64,000 bases of DNA. Source: Mesostigma viride. Lineage: Eukaryota; Streptophyta; Mesostigmatophyceae; Mesostigmatales; Mesostigmataceae. Below the pieces are notes generated by a model. The model worked only from the letters and a program-made list of their open reading frames with translations, made no database searches and was not told where the DNA came from. The DNA is taken from NCBI GenBank assembly GCA_009746045.1, contig RPFO01000102.1, forward strand, positions 1,700,483-1,764,482. Direction: 5' to 3'. The position numbers and the translations under genes were made by a program. Numbering within the stretch: the stretch's first letter is position 1; each line of letters starts with the position of its first letter. Below, one piece after another: positions 23,480 through 31,457 of this stretch.

Positions 23480-24649
23480 GCCAGTTCTATGAAGGGTCCC
23501 AAGCCCAGGTCCGTACCGCCGACGGCGTCCGACTCCGGCGTTCCCCCTGCACACCGGGGTGTGGCAGGGCTGTGTGCTCTCCCCATATCTATTCATCATT
23601 ATGGTGGACTATATTATGCGGCTTGCACAAGCCCGCTTCACCCGGGTGGAGGGGCGCCCGCCGGGGATCGAGGTCACGGAGTACGCCAGCTACGGCGGGG
23701 TTGACCCACCCTACCGCCTGAGCGATCTGATCTACGCTGATGACACTGACGACACTCGATGATTCGTGGAAACCCCGGAGTCTGAGCCCAACTCTGGCTA
23801 GACAGCTTATCACTGGAAGCGCCGGCGGTGGGGCTTATGATCAGCAAGAAAACGGACGTCATGGCCATGGGCTTCCCTGCAGGGATAGCCCCACCCACCC
23901 TCCTCTTGCTGGACGGCAGCCCCGTCCCCCCGGCGACTCGCTTCAAGCTCCTTGGCAGCTGGCTTCCGTCCACGGCCGACGACATCAACACCTGCATTGG
24001 CCAGGCCTGGGCGGCCCTCCGCCGCCTCGACAGGTTCTGGACCTGCATGCCGCTGCCTGAGTGAGCGACGCAAGCGCATTCTGTTCAAGGCCCTTGTCCT
24101 CAGCATCCTCCTTTATGGCTGCGAGGCGTGGACCCTGGACCAGGCGCTGAGCGAGCAGCTTGAAGGCACCGTCACTCGAATTAATGCTCCGTCATATCCT
24201 CGGCGTCCGCTACCAAGAATGCCGCACCCGGGCCGAGCTCTACTGCGAGCTCCCTCTCAGTTGTCACCCATTATTACCATACGACACCGCCTCCTCCTCT
24301 TTGCCGGCCATCTTGCCCGCACAGACCAGGTGAATACCGATGTGGGCCCTGCATGCCGGGGGGCTTAAGACGGGCCAACCAGGTAGACATGCACCTCCTC
24401 CTATGGCAGGGTCCCCTTGTCCCATCGCAACCCACTGGCAAATTTGCGCGCGCCGGACACCGGCGCGGCGCGACCCGGACCTATGTGACACAACTGCTAA
24501 TTGAAGATGCAGGGCTTGATCTGGGACTATCCGTACTCCGCGCCCGCATGATTGACAAGGAGAAATGGGCTGCCATCTGCGATAAGCACCTTCCTGAGGG
24601 ATATGCTCCTGTTTTCTCCCCACGGGCCCGGCCCGCGGCCCGTTGCTAG

Positions 24650-25036
24650 CCAGGGTAGAAGTCCGCAGGTGGAGGTTATTGGTCCTGAGGATAGCCGCTT
24701 AACACTAGCTACCGCCTCGTCTGCCATTACAGTAGAGGACAGCTCGGATGAGGATTACATCCCCATCTAGTGGTTGGGGGATGATGCAGACGATATTTGT
24801 TTAAACTTCATTGTGTAATTTTTTTTCTAACAGTGAGATAAGCATAGTACTCCGTGGCATGCCTTTGCGCATGACACGCAAGTACTTACTTTTTCCGGTG
24901 AAATGGGTGTTAAAGTTTATTTCCATATAACAGTTAAGGTGACCCAGGTATGCCAAAAATAGCACGCAAATAAAACGCAAGTACTTACTTACGTACTTAC
25001 TTACTTACTAATTACTTACTTACTAATTACTTACTT
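24650..25036 (+). other. L1-A 3' UTR and ACTTACTT-type tail
   Basis: Non-coding 3' end of L1-A. It finishes in imperfect repeats of TTACTTAC/TAATTACT (24990-25036) directly before the TSD at 25037. It lacks the CAAC-loop hairpin of RT-B, F1 and F2. Confidence 0.75.
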
Positions 25037-25047
25037 ACGCCATTCGG

Positions 25048-25117
25048 ATTGCCGCTGGAAGCCAGCCCCCGCTGGCCTGGCTGGCGCTGCTCCTTCCACC
25101 CAGACCTGGGCGGACAT
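25048..25117 (+). mobile_element. F2-family fragment next to L1-A
   Basis: Resembles F2-C ORF1 (AAGCCAGC, then GCTGGCCTGGCTGGCGCTGC, then GACCTGGGCGGAC). It continues past F1-3 as GGGCGGACATGCTTAAG (to about 26422), so it was the target of F1-3. Its own left boundary coincides with the L1-A insertion. Confidence 0.65.
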
Positions 25118-26404
25118 TAATTAATTAATTAATTAAACTCGTGCTCCCGTTGGGGAGTCACGGAGCACCGAAGTGCTTTTAATCCCTGTGTGTGCACTAC
25201 AGGAGAAAGGGCAGAGACCCCCAGTCTCCTTCATGCCAAAGGCATGCCACAGCTGCAATCGGGCGCGGCTAGCGAAAAGGACAGGCTAACGATCCGGCAA
25301 ACTGTGGGTGCAATAAGACCCATGTGAGCATATCATAGCAAGGAGCGTGGGCAAGTAATCTGAACATAGCCAGGGCGTAGCATGGCTGTACTAGGACTAG
25401 GCTAAGGCTATGGCTGGTTGTGTACCGTGCGTTGGCGGCACGTGACTAGGTGTGTTGGCACAGCTAGGCATGGCTGCCTTAGCGGCAGTGACGCCAATGG
25501 TTACAAGCTAGGGCTATTGCTATTCTAGCCCGCTGGGGGCGTCCACATCTTGTGGTTGATCATCAGGTCCCCGCCCCTCCAGTACACCTTGGGCTTCTGG
25601 GGGTCCTGCTTATGGCGGAGGTATTCCGGCCACAGGTCGCGTCGCTGCTGTTGCTGAGCGGGGGTGAGGTCGTCATCCAGCGTCCAGGTGAGGTCGTGCA
25701 ACCGCTTGCGACGAGAGAGGAACCGCTGCTTATCCTCAGGGGAGGGGAAGGTGAGTAGGACTGGTGGGGGGGCCGCCTTGTCCCGTGAGTGGGGAAGGCG
25801 GTGGCACCCACGCAGTTCTACCTCACCTACCAGGCCCATGAGGGTAAGAAGCTGGTTCTTGAGCTCGTCAGCAAGAGAGGTTGACGTCTCACCTGGCTTC
25901 TGGGGGAAGCGACGTAGCACCACTCGGCACTCGCGGCGAGCGCGATCGGTGACCTCCCGTTGCTGGGCCTGGCGGTGGTCCTCCAGCTCCTGGAGCTTTG
26001 TGGCGATGGCGTCGGTGGTGGAGGCGGTCGCTGACCGCAGCAGGTCCGCGTAGGAGAGCGGCGGGAGGTCGCCAGCATCCTGCCGGGGTGGCTGGGATGC
26101 AATGGTGGCCGTCTGCTCCGCTATCTTGGGGACCTGTGTGGCCAGGGCCTCGGTGTGGGCGGTGATGGCCTCAAGCTTCTTCAGGAGCACGCCACACTTG
26201 CCCTCCACCTGGTTAAGGCGAGAGACAAGTGCAGCATGCGTTTCCGAAGCCTGCGCCGTGGTGTGTAGCGCCGTGAACTGGGGTTGTAGCTTGTGGACGA
26301 CCTTGGTTTCCACGTTGGAGACCCGGGCCTCGACCGTGTTGAGCGTGGTGTTCAGCGATGTCAGCTGCTCGGCCAGCGGCCAGGTCACGTGCTCCTCCAG
26401 CACG
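25118..26404 (-). mobile_element. F1-3: ORF1-only element with an open ORF1
   Basis: Minus-strand F1 copy. The AATT tail is at 25118-25137, hairpins are at 25144-25157 and 25164-25177, and a UTR of about 370 bp precedes an ORF1 ending at 25525. The 11-bp TSD TGGGCGGACAT lies at 25107-25117 and 26405-26415. It is the longest F1 copy in the window. No RT follows ORF1. Confidence 0.85.
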
Positions 26405-26415
26405 TGGGCGGACAT
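25525..26415 (-). CDS. F1-3 ORF1 protein (L1-ORF1p-like)
   Basis: About 296 residues from the ATG at 26415 (MSAHVLEEHVTWPLAEQL). Residues about 10-130 are heptad-rich, including LTSLNTTLNTVEARVSNVET and LVSRLNQVEGKCGVLLKKLE, predicting a coiled coil. Then come a linker with DLPPLSYADLL and an RRM-like domain from RECRVVLRRFPQKP to VLLTFPSPEDKQRFLSRRKR. The C-terminal domain has TLDDDLTPAQQQQRRDLW and KVYWRGGDLMINHK. The chosen start codon lies in the target duplication, not in the element, so the native protein may be longer. A longer frame (to 26685) runs into the antisense of F2-1. Expected role: RNA binding and ribonucleoprotein assembly for retrotransposition. Confidence 0.7.
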   Translation of the reverse strand: MSAHVLEEHVTWPLAEQLTSLNTTLNTVEARVSNVETKVVHKLQPQFTALHTTAQASETHAALVSRLNQVEGKCGVLLKKLEAITAHTEALATQVPKIAEQTATIASQPPRQDAGDLPPLSYADLLRSATASTTDAIATKLQELEDHRQAQQREVTDRARRECRVVLRRFPQKPGETSTSLADELKNQLLTLMGLVGEVELRGCHRLPHSRDKAAPPPVLLTFPSPEDKQRFLSRRKRLHDLTWTLDDDLTPAQQQQRRDLWPEYLRHKQDPQKPKVYWRGGDLMINHKMWTPPAG

Positions 26416-26484
26416 GCTTAAGATAAGACGCACGTACGCACACGTACGCTGTTGTATTTTCCCGAAGCTATTACGCTTAATATC

Positions 26485-27957
26485 ATGGCGAGCAAACGCA
26501 CCTCGACGCAGTGTAGCAGTAGCGGCAGCGCTGAGCCCTGCAGCTACGCAAGAAGCTACGCCGGCTAGAGTTCCGCCGCCCGGCCTGGAAGGCAGCAGCA
26601 TCACTTCCCAAGCTTTAGTGGTACATTCTGCCCCTTCTTCAGCCTCGCCGTCGGCCTCTCCTGAGCCGAAGCGCAGTTGTCCCACCGAGCCACCCTTCCT
26701 TCCAGTTTCAAGATTTCACCATCAATTATGAGCCCAACTTTTGGCAGAAAAGTCCGAAGGAACAGCTGCATGTACCTGTTTCTTGGGATCGACGTGGGAC
26801 ACGCTTTTGGAATTGTGCCAACAGTACTCCACATGCAGTCGGGCGGGCCGCGGCCTTTGCCTGCCGTCAGGTGGAAGCACGCCCAGTGTGCCTACAAAGC
26901 TGCCCACCCTCCAGCTCGCCCGTTCCTACTTGCAACAAATCGCCCTTTGCTCCCTCCTCGGACGCTCTGCCGCCCAGATCTTTGACCCCACCGCTGTGAC
27001 CGACACCATCCGCGACGTACCTCCTTATAAGGACGCGGTCGAGCAGCACATGACTCCCCTCGCTGCAGATACTATGGCAGCCCTGGTTTGTACGCTGACT
27101 GCCGAGCTCCGCACCATCTCCACCGCCACCTCCACCCTCCTCGCCTCCTCCACCGCCACCACCCCCACCACCGACGCCATCACCGCCCAGCTCCGCGACA
27201 ATGATCGCGACCAGCACCTCTGAAGGACAATGCCATCGCCCATCGAGTGCCTGCAAAACACCGCAGGCCTCACCGCCCAGGCCGTGAAGGACATTGCCGC
27301 CAAGCCAGCTCCCCCGCTGGCCCGGCTGGTGATGCCCCGGCCTCACCCACCCATGCAGACCTGGGCGGACTTGCTCAAGCAACACACCACCTCCACCACC
27401 TCGATCCGCCGTCGCAGCACAGCTCCAGCAGCAGCTAGACGCTTGACCTCTGCGAGGAGGCCGAGCTCGCCAAGCGCAGCTAGCCTTAACGTCATCGTCA
27501 AGAACTTCGACCTGGTTGAAGGTGAGAATTCCGAGAAGCTTGCCGACAGGCGTTTGAGACAGAAATCCTTGGTCGCATGGGCCTCCTTGGTGAGATCATG
27601 CAAGCTGGTCGCCATTGCATTGCCACCGCCTTCCCCGCTCGCGGGGGCAGTAAGGCAGGGGCGCCTCCGCTTCTGCTCATCTTTGAGAACCCGGCGGGCA
27701 AGATTTCGTTTCTCAGACGCCGCAAGCGGCTCGAGAAGACTCACTACACCCTGGACGACAACTTTACCTTGGCGCAGCAACAACGGCGACGGGAGCTATC
27801 GGGCCGACCTACCTCCAGCTCCGGCAGACCGCGGCGGGGAAGCCAGTTTACTGGAAGGGGCGGCCATCTACGTCGGCCACAATTAAGCCCTGGCAAGCGA
27901 CCCCCGCGGCCCCAGCACCTCCAGACACCCCAGCTTAGGGGAATAAAGCGGCAGTAG
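26485..27957 (+). pseudogene. F2-1 ORF1 pseudogene
   Basis: Starts MASKRTSTQ, as do F2-B (MTSKRPLTQ) and F2-C (MASKRSSAQ). Coding potential is scattered over three frames by indels and stops. Recognisable parts are the segment corresponding to STWADLLKQHTTS at about 27360, a segment reading SFLRRRKRLEKTHYTLDDNF at about 27700, and QQQRRREL near 27780. Confidence 0.8.
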
Positions 27958-28188
27958 TGTAGATTAGTCAGGCCTAGCCACCGTGGCCTTGTACATATGC
28001 GCCTACTACAGGCCCCATACCAGCTGATGCCCTCATGCATAATTTAGACATGTACATGTGTGCCTACGATGTGCACCACACCAGATGATGCCTAGCGTTA
28101 TCTAGTTATGCTGTGCCCATGCAGAGAGTTGCTCTCTGCTGAGATGCCATGCACCGCTAGCCATTGAATTGAATTGAATTGTAACATA

Positions 28189-28202
28189 ACTCCGTTGGGA
28201 GT
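28189..28202 (-). promoter_or_regulatory. 3'-terminal hairpin of F2-B (CAAC loop)
   Basis: On the element strand it reads ACTCC-CAAC-GGAGT, preceded by TATGTGCTACATAT. The outer pair is A-T, against G-C in F2-A and T-A in RT-B1. Confidence 0.78.
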
Positions 28203-28600
28203 ATATGTAGCACATAGCCCAGAGAAGGGGCATATGGCCTATCATACATTCTAAGCTACTTCCTGCAAGGGTGGGAATGTAAACAACACTTGCTCTAGGT
28301 GCACTAGGGCACCTGCACCACCCAGAGTTTCAGGCAACACCCAGCGAAGGGGAGCCTGTCATAGGTGGGGAAGATCATCATGGCTATACAAGAGCTAGGA
28401 CATGGCTTCTCTACAGAGAGCATCTCTCTGCATGGCATAGAATGGCGAAATTCTTAATGCAACATCCATGGGGGTCCCGTTATAGGCAGGGCTTGGCTAA
28501 ATCCTGTAGACAACATCCATGGGGGCCATTATGGGCGCACATGCGCGTGGGCCACATGCTAGGCTAAGCCTGACTAATCTACACTACTGGTATGAATTCC

Positions 28601-29947
28601 CTAGTCTGGGGTGGCAGGAGGGGGCTGCCAGGGCTTGTGGTCAACGTGGATGACCGCCCCCCTCCAGTATACCGGCTTCCCCCCTGCGCTGTGCCGGAGC
28701 TGAAGGTAGGCCGGCCATAGCTCGCGTCGCCGCTGTTGCTGGGCCAGGGTCAAGTCGTCGTCCAGCGTGAAGCGAGTCCTCGAGAGCTTCTTGCGGCATT
28801 TAAGGAACGACAGCTTGTCCGCCATGTACTTAAAGGTGAGGAGCACGGGTGCCGGGCCAGCCTTCCCCCGCGCGCGGGGGAGGCGGACAGCCGACATGTC
28901 CAGCTCACCAGTGAGTAGCATGGGGGCAAGAATGTCGCGCTTAAATGCCTCAAGAAGGGTCGTGGAGGTCTCACCTGCCGGCTGGTCGAAGTGCTTGACG
29001 ATGACATTGTGGCTGCGCCGGGCGATGTCGGTTTCCTCGCGAAGGTCGAGGGCTTGTTGCTTGAGTTGTGCCGAGATGGTGGAGGTGGTGGAGGTGGTGT
29101 GCTGCTTAAGCAAGTCCGCCCAGGTGGAGGGAGCATCGCCGGCCGGGCCAGCAGACGCCGGCTGGGCGGCGATGTCCTTCACCGCCTGGGCGGTGAGGCC
29201 GGCGGTGTCATGCAAGCTCTCAAGGGCGTTGGCGGTGGCTTGAAGGCGTTGGTCGAGGTCGAGGAGCTGGGCTTTGATGTCGGCAGTGGAGGCGGAAATG
29301 GCAGTGGAGGTGGAGGCGGCAGCGGCGGAAATGTGAGGAAGTTCAGCAGCCAGCGTGCCACCCATTGCTGCGACGTCAGCAGCAAGGGGGGTCACGTGCT
29401 GCTGAAAGGCTTCCGTGAGGATGGAACGGAGGGTGGGGGCGGAGATGGATGGAGCCCAGATCTCGTCGTCAGAGCGCTCGAGAAGGGAGTTGAGGATGGT
29501 GTGCTGGAGCTGGGGGCGGGGGCAGCCAAGCAGGGCGCCGTGGGTTTGCCAGCGGCAGCCGTTGCTGCCGATGAGGCGACCTTGGTCGTAAAGATGGAGG
29601 CACAGGTCGTAAAGCGAGGCGTAGTCCCCGTAGAAGATGCAGTCCATAGCATCGTAAGGAGACAGGTTGTTCCAGTCGTGATCATCGACCTTGAAAGGGT
29701 GGGGCCGAAAGCGCGGTTCCGAGGGGCGGGACCATCCTGTTTTGTCGGCTGGGCGGGTGCGTTTCGGGTCAGGCGATGCCGATGGCGAGGCATTAAGCCC
29801 GGGAGGTTGCTGGGTGGCCACCAGTGCACGACTAGTGTCACCGCTGTCTACCGGACCTGATGGCGAAGCTGCAGCCGCAGCTGCCGCATTTTCATGGGCG
29901 AGCGCATCCGCCAAACTGCGTTGCGTCAAAGGACGTTTGCTCGTCAT
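28601..29947 (-). CDS. F2-B ORF1 protein, 448 residues, intact
   Basis: The N-terminus (1-60) is Ala/Ser/Pro-rich and basic (MTSKRPLTQRSLADALAHEN). Residues about 65-165 form a region absent from F1 (DDHDWNNLSPYDAMDCIFYG, LCLHLYDQGRLIG). Residues about 180-270 are helical and heptad-like (DIKAQLLDLDQRLQATANAL). After a linker (STWADLLKQHTTST) comes an RRM-like domain, from about RRSHNVIVKHFDQPAG to VLLTFKYMADKLSFLKCRKK. The CTD has TLDDDLTLAQQQRRRELW and KPVYWRGAVIHVDHKPW. The overall layout is that of an L1-type ORF1 protein with an extra N-terminal domain; the RRM/CTD is clearly related to F1. Expected role is RNA binding; it has no enzyme of its own. Confidence 0.78.
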   Translation of the reverse strand: MTSKRPLTQRSLADALAHENAAAAAAASPSGPVDSGDTSRALVATQQPPGLNASPSASPDPKRTRPADKTGWSRPSEPRFRPHPFKVDDHDWNNLSPYDAMDCIFYGDYASLYDLCLHLYDQGRLIGSNGCRWQTHGALLGCPRPQLQHTILNSLLERSDDEIWAPSISAPTLRSILTEAFQQHVTPLAADVAAMGGTLAAELPHISAAAASTSTAISASTADIKAQLLDLDQRLQATANALESLHDTAGLTAQAVKDIAAQPASAGPAGDAPSTWADLLKQHTTSTTSTISAQLKQQALDLREETDIARRSHNVIVKHFDQPAGETSTTLLEAFKRDILAPMLLTGELDMSAVRLPRARGKAGPAPVLLTFKYMADKLSFLKCRKKLSRTRFTLDDDLTLAQQQRRRELWPAYLQLRHSAGGKPVYWRGAVIHVDHKPWQPPPATPD

Positions 29948-30280
29948 ATATTGCGTGTTAGATTCGGAAAATTATATCAGCATGTGCGTCTTAGAGAGAC
30001 GAAGCGATAGTGATATTCACAGCTGAATTTGGGGCTCAAACGTGAAAGTTATGAGCTCCGCCGTCAGCCATGGCTACCTCGTGGCTCGTGGCTCGTCGCT
30101 AGCCATTGCCTAGCCATAATAATCTTCCACCCCATGCCAGGCCTTATGAGCTCTGATACATCATGGTGGTGCAGGTGCACTTTGTGCACCCAGAGGCTTG
30201 TGTAGTTTACACACTACCCAAATAGCCTAGAATGTATTACAAGCCATACATGCCCCTTCTCAGGGATATGTGCTACATAC

Positions 30281-30294
30281 ACTCCCAACGAAGT
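30281..30294 (+). promoter_or_regulatory. 3'-terminal hairpin of F2-1
   Basis: ACTCC-CAAC-GAAGT, preceded by TATGTGCTACATAC. One internal pair is lost (C-A), as expected for a decayed copy. An AATT tail follows. Confidence 0.65.
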
Positions 30295-30340
30295 TCTTAA
30301 TTTATATGTTCTTAATTAATTAATTAATCAACGTAACGCT

Positions 30341-31457
30341 GTTACGCGTTAGTTAATTAATTAATTTATGGATGCGCAGATGGCTCCAAAGGATAGGTGG
30401 CAAGTAGTGATGAAGGAGACCACGTACCGCCACGTGAGTCAGTTGGGGCTCTGCGGGTGACCCGGTTTGGCATTCATAGCGATTCGGGCCGTATACGTGG
30501 TGCCCACAAGCCTGTAACTAGAAACTCGGTAGCTATATAGCATTACCCATTCCATCCCAGGTTCCCCTCCCACTGAGGACTTCTGCTCACGTGACGCAGT
30601 CACACGTGTACATTAATTATTACATATTGGCAACGTAATGGCCCGCTCTATCATTTCCCTAACAGTTTCTGGCTGGAGCCCATCCTGGCGTGCAGAGCTT
30701 CGACCGCTACAGGGATAGCCACTGTTAGAAATAATTTGTGTAACATAGTTGCGGGATAGTTGCCTCAAGGCAAGGTCCCTTTTGGCCACCCACGACCACA
30801 TTAACTTGGTCATCACAGTCCCATATTATACCGTGCTGTAGGCGAACAGCTACAAATAGATATCGTCGAGGCAGATGAATATATACATTTATATGGTATC
30901 TATATCTAGAACACAATCCAATATACATTTATGTGTGAACTATATCTAGAACACAATCCAATATACTACATCACATCACTGCGACGTCAATCAAGCCGCT
31001 AGTACCAGGGTTGCCTCATCTCGATGTCATGGTCACCATACTACACCGGTAAAGCCCAGCTAGCGCTGGTCGATTCATCAAGACTGAATACAGCGTGGCA
31101 TGATTGCATCCCTCCAATGAATACTTCCCCAGCAATATTATCACCTAGAACCAAGGCCTAAACAAAGTTACCGCTTATAAAAAAGGGTTGCCCTAATTTC
31201 GACGCCAAGGCCCTACACTTCACAAGGGCGGGCCCCATTATGGCTTTGACAGCTCGCTTCGGCGTAGCCGGCGCTGGTTGTGTTATTAATAGCAGCCCCG
31301 CGATGGACAGTGCCCAAAGGGCCAAGGCCAACCCCCGGCTCAGCCCCTTCTCCCTATTCAGTCCCCAGTCATGTTCAAGGGGCGAACCCCATGATGGGGT
31401 CAACACGGCCTAGGACCTGGGAAACTGACCCCTGGACGTGCTTGGGCGCAACCCCCC
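30341..31457. other. Gap between element graveyard and DUF1997 gene
   Basis: No gene recognised. It holds a small palindrome in AATT repeats (GTAACGCTGTTAC, about 30334-30346) and a two-copy 37-bp tandem repeat (about 30885-30963, ATCTAGAACACAATCCA). Other frames are short. Confidence 0.5.

Larger units (their letters stand above)
19715..24649 (+). pseudogene. L1-A ORF2: endonuclease end, linker and reverse transcriptase
   Basis: Continues the endonuclease from 9383 (DYIL, then KCWRSSIIDAR after a frameshift). The linker lies at 20090-20415. RT fragments follow in order: WAAAISTLRNDAAMGVDNIS (about 20665), RITVLYKGKGSAADTGNYRG (about 20840), LPLLLIFVDYNKAFDTVIWD (motif A, about 21090), then RT-B2 interrupts at 21213. 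It resumes with GVWQGCVLSPYLFII at about 23559, LIYADDT (about 23730) and FKLLGSWLPSTADDIN (about 23940). The tail includes LYGCEAWTLDQAL and ends at 24649. Several frameshifts and stops show it is inactive. Confidence 0.85.
7193..25036 (+). mobile_element. L1-A: 5'-truncated LINE hosting all inserts to 25 kb
   Basis: Plus-strand non-LTR retrotransposon. An 11-bp TSD, ACGCCATTCGG, lies at 7182-7192 and 25037-25047. It begins inside an apurinic-like endonuclease domain, continues through a reverse transcriptase and ends in a 3' UTR (24650-25036) with an ACTTACTT-type tail. The 17.8-kb span reduces to about 3.6 kb after removing the hAT element (7417-9018), F2-A (9395-19703) and RT-B2 (21213-23479) with one TSD copy each. 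Its 3' end lacks the CAAC-loop hairpin of the other LINEs here, so it is a different family. Many frameshifts and stops show it is long dead. Confidence 0.85.
28167..30096 (-). mobile_element. F2-B: full-length ORF1-only element, intact ORF
   Basis: Minus-strand element of about 1.93 kb with a 12-bp TSD CGCTAGCCATTG (28155-28166 and 30097-30108). The 5' UTR is about 149 bp, ORF1 29947-28601 is intact, and a 3' UTR of about 430 bp ends in an ACTCC-CAAC-GGAGT hairpin (28189-28202) and an AATTC tail. There is no RT between ORF1 and the 3' end. It lies tail-to-tail in the 3' UTR of F2-1. Confidence 0.92.
26423..30340 (+). mobile_element. F2-1: full-length but decayed ORF1-only element
   Basis: The plus-strand element has a 5' UTR from about 26423 (TAAGACGCACG, as in F2-B and F2-C), an ATG at 26485 (MASKR), a decayed ORF1 to about 27957 and a 3' UTR. 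It is split by F2-B (28167-30096; TSD CGCTAGCCATTG at 28155-28166 and 30097-30108). The UTR resumes at 30109 and ends with a hairpin at 30281-30294 and an AATT tail. No RT is encoded. Confidence 0.85.

Noticed and set aside
26416-26685. 386-residue version of the F1-3 ORF1
   Set aside because: The first 90 residues are antisense of the F2-1 5' end beyond the F1-3 TSD.
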